This document shows positions 1 to 6,000 of a stretch of 8,512 nt of DNA, piece after piece; within the stretch, counting starts at the first letter, position 1; each line of letters starts with the position of its first letter. This stretch comes from an uncultured bacterium (GTDB lineage: Bacteria; Patescibacteriota; Patescibacteriia; Patescibacteriales; UBA12465). Below the pieces are notes generated by a model. It saw only the letters and a list, made by a program, of their open reading frames with translations. It searched no databases and was not told the origin of the DNA. The position numbers were made by a program, and so were the translations under genes. The DNA lies in NCBI GenBank assembly GCA_937983635.1, contig CALJZR010000066.1:1-8512 (forward strand). Reading direction: 5' to 3'.

Positions 1-17
1 GTGTGCTCTTCCGATCT
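1..17. other. Illumina sequencing-adapter remnant at contig end
   Basis: The first 17 bases read GTGTGCTCTTCCGATCT. This is the 3' end of the TruSeq adapter; its reverse complement is AGATCGGAAGAGCACAC. It is not biological sequence. It abuts the coding frame exactly at a codon boundary, so an uncorrected translation of the gene would end in the artefactual residues R-S-E-E-H. The real sequence begins at 18. The adapter marks a physical contig end inside a long low-complexity repeat, a common place for short-read assemblies to stop. Confidence 0.96.
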
Positions 18-3000
18 ACCCGCTACGCCCGAAAGAGCCGTACCCGAGCCGATACCGCCCAATCCACCAATAGCGGAGGCGCCACCAGCACCGCCAGTAG
101 CAGTAACTGTGCCATTTTGAGCATAGGAACTAGTAATTGTCCCTAAAGCATTTTGACCAACCAGTCCACCGACTTGAACCGCCGCCCCCACCGTACCACC
201 ACCGGCACCGCCGTTACCACCAACACCACCAATTGCTCCAGCGTGATTAATACCAACACTACCATTACCACTATCACCACCAACGCCACCAGCACCGCCA
301 GCACCGCCCGTAGTTATTACGTCGGCTTGAGCATAAGAATTATTAATAACAGCAGTAGCAGTTGTATTCATTCCTACTAAGCCGCCAACATTAGTAGCAC
401 CACCAAGGCCACCACCGGCACCAACACCACCGGCGGCTGCGGTCGAACCGGAAATATTACCCGATGCCCCGCCAGTACCACCGTTACCGCCATCGCCACC
501 TTTGCCACTATCACCTAAAACCGAACCAGTTAGATGATAACTAGTTTGAATGGTTCCGGCATTTTGACCAATAAGTCCACCAGCATAAGAAACACCACCA
601 TTAGCCCCAAGAATACCGGCGCCACCGATGCCACCAATATTGCCATTACCACCAGTGCCGCCGTTACCGCCATTACCACTATTTCCACCATTGCCAGACA
701 AGCCACTAATTGATCCCGTAGAATATGAATTAATAACTTCACCTGAAGTAACCAATCCCAATAAACCACCAGCATAGGCAGCACCACCCAGACCACCAGT
801 CGCACCATTAGCACCCGCCCCTCCCGCTGCTGCGTTACCTGAGCCACCGTTGCCGCCTGAACCACCAACACCTCCATATCCAGCAGTCAAAATAATATTA
901 CCCGTTGCATAACAACTATCAATATAAGCCGTGGTATAAGAAAGACCAATTAAGCCACCACCGTAGGTAAATCCACCAGCACCGCCAGCTCCACCGAGAC
1001 CGCCAGCACCGCCAGACATTGAAATACCACTATCGCCGCCATCACCACCATTAACGCCATTACCTCCCAACTGACCAGTAACCGTCACGGCGCCAGTAGC
1101 GTAAGAATCAATCACGGCTGTTCCGGCCCCTAATATATCACCAATTAGACCGCCGCCATAGGCATAGTTATTTCCGGCACCGCCGGCACCGCCGGCACCG
1201 CCAGCACCAGCTAAAGCACCAACAGAACCATTAACCGCCGCTCCGCCCGTGCCACCAGTGCCGCCAGTAATAACCACACTATTTGAAGAATAAACTGTAT
1301 GAAATAAAACATCGGCCGCGGAATTATGTCCGGCTAAACCGCCCGCAAAAATGGCTCCCGTAATACCGCCAGCGCCACCCGTGCCGCCCGTGCCATCCCG
1401 ACCGCCCGTCCCTCTAGTGCCACCGCTTCCGCCTTGACCACCATTGCCGCCACCAGCGCCCAAAGTAACCGTGATAATTCCTCCACTGCTATGTGAAGAA
1501 GAAATATTGCCATTACCTTGACCGACTAAACCACCGATAGCAATTAGACCGCCAGTACCGCCAATACCGCCAGCTCCAGCTAAACCACCATTATGACCAC
1601 CAACGCCAGCACTACCATTTCCGCCATCACCACCGTTACCAGCATTGCCGCCAATTCGGCCACTCGCTGTCAAGCTACCAATCACTTCAGAATTAGTAAT
1701 CACACCTGAATTATCGCCAACCAAACCACCAATATATGTGGCGCCACCGTTACCGCCAGCACCGCCATTACCGGCCGTCGCCGCCGTACTAGCAGAAATA
1801 TTTCCTGAGGACCCGCCATTTCCTCCTTTTGCACCGATACCAGCCGCACCCCCAATTACATTAATCGTGGTGATAGTATAAGAAACATCTTGAATAATAC
1901 CAATATTATAAGCAGCAATGCCTCCTCCTGCAGCTAAGCCGCCAGCAGCTCCAGCCCCACCAACACCACCAGCACCACCAATCGCCCCAGCGCTACTACC
2001 ACCAGCGCCACCAGCACCACCGATACCGCCATCACCACCAGTGCCCCCGATAGAATTTATTATCCCCGTATTATTAGCAATACCCAAGGTCGATCCTAAG
2101 ACTCCGTTCCAAGCAACGACTCCACCAGCGTAAGAGGCGCCACCAACGCCACCAGTACCGCCGGCCACACCCGCTACCCCCGCTAACCCCGGACCGCTTG
2201 AACCGCCAAGACCGGCATTAGCACCATTACCGCCCAAACCACCAGTCGAAGAAGCGTTACCAGAAGCATAAGAACCAACACCAATAATCGCAATATTATA
2301 AGCAACTAAACCGCCCGCATAACTTGCTCCACCCGTACCACCGAAGCCGCCGGCAATGCCAGAACCACCAGCAAAAGCACCTGTAGAATTACCGCCATTT
2401 GCACCAACTGCTCCGTTGGCACCAGTACCGCCCTGAGAAGTAGCATTACCTGAAGCATGTGACGCATTTCTGATAATGCCATTAGTAGTATTTACACCCA
2501 CCAATCCTCCAGCATAAGAGGCCCCGCCGGCCCTAGCAGCAACACCGGTCACATCATTAGCGCCACCGTTAGCCCCACCAGTAAAACCAGTAGTACCGCT
2601 GCCACCATTACCGCCAGAATTAGCCAGGCCACCGTTGCCACCGGTTGCGGAAATATTTCCAGAAGCATAAGAAGCATCAATAATACCATTATTTAAACCG
2701 GCCAAACCGCCAGCATAAGCAATTGCCCCTACGCCACCAGCGCCACCAGCACCGCCAATCGCCCGGTTGCCACCAGCACCGCCAACACCACCATTACCAG
2801 AATTACCAGCAATGACAGTGACATTAATTGCCGAATTAGAATTATCTTGAATAATACCAGCTAGATTATTACCAACCACTCCTCCACCATAAGCAATCGC
2901 ACTAGCACCAGCGCCGCCGCCGACGCCGCCGGCGCCACCCGCTGCTCCTATTCCGCCAACGCCGCCAGCCGCACCATCTGCCCCATTACCACCGGAACCG

Positions 3001-6000
3001 CCAGTTACTGTAACCGAACCAGAAGTAATATAAGAACTCGTAATGGTTGAGGTATTGAGGCCAGCAATTCCACCACCATAAGCAGCCGCGCCAGCACCAC
3101 CCGCCCCGCCAGTAGCACCAATAGCGCCAGCATGGCTCGCTCCTCCAGCTGCGCCGCTACCAGCAGCTCCGGCGGCAGCGCCATTTTTTCCAGACGAGGC
3201 TGTCGCAATGATCGTACCAGAAGCATATGAATTAAAAATAACATTGGTATTATTACCTACTAATCCGCCCGCATAAGCAATTGCTCCCGCACCACCAGCC
3301 CCGCCGTTACCACCAGCCGCGGCCGCACCCGTATTAACTGTTGCTGTCGTATTACCACCATTACCACCAATAGCGCCATTACCAGGAGTACCGCCAAGAG
3401 CAGTCACATCTCCGGTAGCATACAAAAAAGTTGGAGAAGTAATTACTCCTGAGCTATAACCAGTGAGCCCGCCGGCAGCAGCTAGCCCACCAGCACCACC
3501 AGCACCACCAGCGGCACCGACGCCACCAATTGAATTTGAACCACCGTTACCGCCCGAACCGCCCGCACCACCAGCACCACCAGCACCACCTGTTACCAAA
3601 ACATCTCCAGTCGCATAACTCGTGACAATCGGTCCTAAAGCATAATATCCAATTAAACCACCACCATAAGCGGCTGCGCCAGCACCACCAACCGCGCCCG
3701 CTGCGCCAGCACCACCAACCGCGCCCGCTGCGCTAGCACCACCATTACCACCCACACCGCCAATACCTCCGTCTCCAGCTTTAGAAACAACATTACCATT
3801 AGAATAAGAAGTAATTACTTGGCCGTTAACATTATAACCAATTAAGCCACCAACATAAGAGACGCCACCAGGCGCACCCGCACTACCAGTCACGCCAGCC
3901 AAACTAGTGCCCCCATTTCCACCATTAGCGCCAGCACCACCCTCACCGCCAGTGCCAGTTACATTTCCACTAGCATAATCATTGGTAATTGTTGTGCCAA
4001 CATTGTAACCGATAGCTCCTCCCGCATAAATAACTGCTCCGGCCGTAGCGGTTCCAGCCGCGCCTGCTAATCCCCCCGCCCAATTTCCACCAGCGCCACC
4101 AGCCCCTGCCGCACCTCCGGCTCCAGCAACACCAATCACACTGCCAACTGTATAATAACTATCATTAACTAAATATGAATTACTTCCAGTAATTCCTCCT
4201 AAATATAATATTCCACCAGCACCACCGGCACCACCAGCAATACCAGTTAAACCCGTCATTCCAACAACGCCTACCCCGCCGGCACCCCCGGCACCGCCAG
4301 TGCCAGAAACTGAATTTTTAGAATATGAAGTTTGAATAAGACCAGTATTATTTCCAACCAAGCCTCCACCATAAGAAGCTAGAATATTAGCTGAGCCGCC
4401 AGCGCCAGTAGCGCCACCAGCACCGCTCACCGCCGCCCCGTTAGTACCTTTAATACCACCCATTCCCCCCGTTGCGCCAATTCCACCAGCACCACCGTTA
4501 ACCGTCACCAAACCCGTAGTTGAATATGATAAAATAATCGCACCGGCGTTAAGTCCCGCTAAACCACCTGCAAATCCAGCACCACCGGCACCACCAGCAC
4601 CACCGGCACCACCGGCACCACCGTTATGGATAGTTCCGGATGCACCGCTACCGCCAATTCCTCCCGCCTGACCGTCTTTTCCTGCCGAACCGGTAGCCGT
4701 TACTGAACCAAGGGCATAAGTAGGATTGGTGGCCCCGGTAATAATTCCCGCCGAAGCATTCTGTCCCACCAAGCCACCGGCGTAAGCATTAAAACCAGCA
4801 CCACCAGCACCACCGGCGCCACCAGCCGCAGCCACACCACTAGTCGCGACGGTACTCGCCCGACCATCTCTACCAACCGAGCCTAAGCCACTGGCGCCAC
4901 CAATAGCTAAAACTACGCCCGTCGCGTATGATCCATTTTCTATAAGACCCAGATTATATCCAACTAATCCGCCAGCATTGCTCTGTCCACCGCTACCACC
5001 CGCACCACCCGCACCACCAGCACCACCAATATTGGCAGTTCCCGCCGTACCACCCAAACCCGCTGTACCTGCATCAGATCCTATCCCGCCAGTAGCAGTC
5101 ACATTACCAGTTGAAAAAGAATTAATAATATTTCCAGAACCAACCCAACCAATTAAACCGCCAACATAACTCGCTCCACCGCCACCAGAAATACCAACAC
5201 CGCCACCGGCACCACCAGCACCCGTACCAGCATTATTGCCGCCCGCCCCGCCGTTACCACTAGCACCACCAGTGCCGCCAATAGCAGTAACTGTTGCCGA
5301 ACTACTGGCGGTAGTAATCGTTCCCTGCTGAGAATAACCAATGAGTCCGCCCGCATAAACAGCGCCACCGAAGGCGGCGGCATTAGAGACGGTTGTACCG
5401 CCCGCCCCAGCTACTGTCGCACCACTTGTTGTATTACCACCCGTACCACCATTACCACCTGTACCACCATTTCCGCCTTGTCCAGAAACACTCCCGGAAA
5501 CACCCACATTATTAATAATACCAATGTTATAACCGGCTAAAATACCAATATATACGACACCACCAGCCGTTCCCGCCGTTCCTGTTCCACCGGCCGTTGG
5601 TGTAACTCCACTAACCCCGTCAGCGCCAACAGTGCCATTAATACCCGGCAAACCAACAGCGGTAATTGAAGCGTTTGTTAAAGCAACATTTTGAATTTGG
5701 CCAACAGAATAACCAAAAAGACCGACATAGCTAGTTGATGAAGAGTTAATAAATAAATTATTAATTGTATGGCCAGCGCCATTAAAATAACCACTAAAAG
5801 AATTGGCAATATTAGTGGTCCCGACTGGCACGAAGCCGGTAGCAGTATTCCAATTAGTGGTGACCGCCGCATCAATATCATTATTGAGCTCATAGGAATT
5901 AGTAAGACCAGTCTTCATACCCTGCAAACCGTAAACATCATAAACAATATAAGGGTCGGTACTATTGCCCATCCCAGTGTAACGCCGAAAGGTGCCAGCG

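Larger units (their letters stand above)
18..5729 (-). repeat. Array of about 30 GLUG units, each with a glycine-rich insert (residues 924-2827)
   Basis: Thirty GLUG-type cores can be counted. Reading N to C they lie near 5720, 5549, 5356, 5168, 4977, 4783, 4572, 4374, 4206, 4029, 3857, 3667, 3477, 3274, 3081, 2891, 2717, 2516, 2320, 2131, 1933, 1735, 1541, 1346, 1163, 967, 778, 587, 392 and 178. Mean spacing is about 191 bp (64 residues). The usual core is Y-[AVG]-G-G-L-[VIA]-G-x-N, then G-x-I, then S-Y-[AS]-x-G-x-[VI]-x-A, then the insert. Each insert is roughly 25-40 residues of GGx triplets with x mostly A, N, T, V, S, I or L, interrupted by a short irregular tip. GLUG cores are expected to form turns of a beta-solenoid, with the inserts projecting from it. 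Inserts diverge more than cores. The last unit is cut by the contig end, so the true repeat number is unknown, and assembly collapse is possible. Confidence 0.88.

Noticed and set aside
153..380. Plus-strand Thr/Asn-rich open frame
   Set aside because: It is a frame-shifted reading of the ACC/ACN runs opposite glycine codons, and overlaps units 30 and 29.
530..877. Minus-strand open frame of 115 codons, hydrophobic and valine/leucine-rich
   Set aside because: It is out of frame with the giant gene and is what GGT-rich DNA reads as when shifted (valine, leucine, tryptophan). The same holds for minus-strand frames at 3005-3244, 5153-5383, 5678-5893 and 6116-6325.
1645..2133. Plus-strand proline- and alanine-rich open frames at 1645-1881 and 1918-2133
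   Set aside because: They are antisense shadows of glycine triplets: GGT and GGC codons read on the other strand give proline-rich or threonine-rich strings. They have no ribosome-binding site and sit entirely inside the minus-strand frame.
4978..5169. Plus-strand proline-rich open frame
   Set aside because: Same antisense effect as above; it overlaps GLUG units 5 and 4 of the real gene.
18..5729. CRISPR array or intergenic satellite
   Set aside because: The roughly 190-bp periodicity is imperfect at DNA level, keeps a single open frame throughout and encodes conserved GLUG cores. There are no short identical repeats with unique spacers.
18..5729. Mycobacterial PE_PGRS protein
   Set aside because: The GGx triplets are similar, but there is no PE domain, the N-terminal half is AT-rich and has different modules, and GLUG cores interrupt the glycine stretches.
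18..5729. Collagen-like or silk-like eukaryotic protein
   Set aside because: Collagen needs G-x-y with proline, and proline is rare here. The intact 8.5-kb frame without introns and the bacterial secretion modules point to a bacterium.
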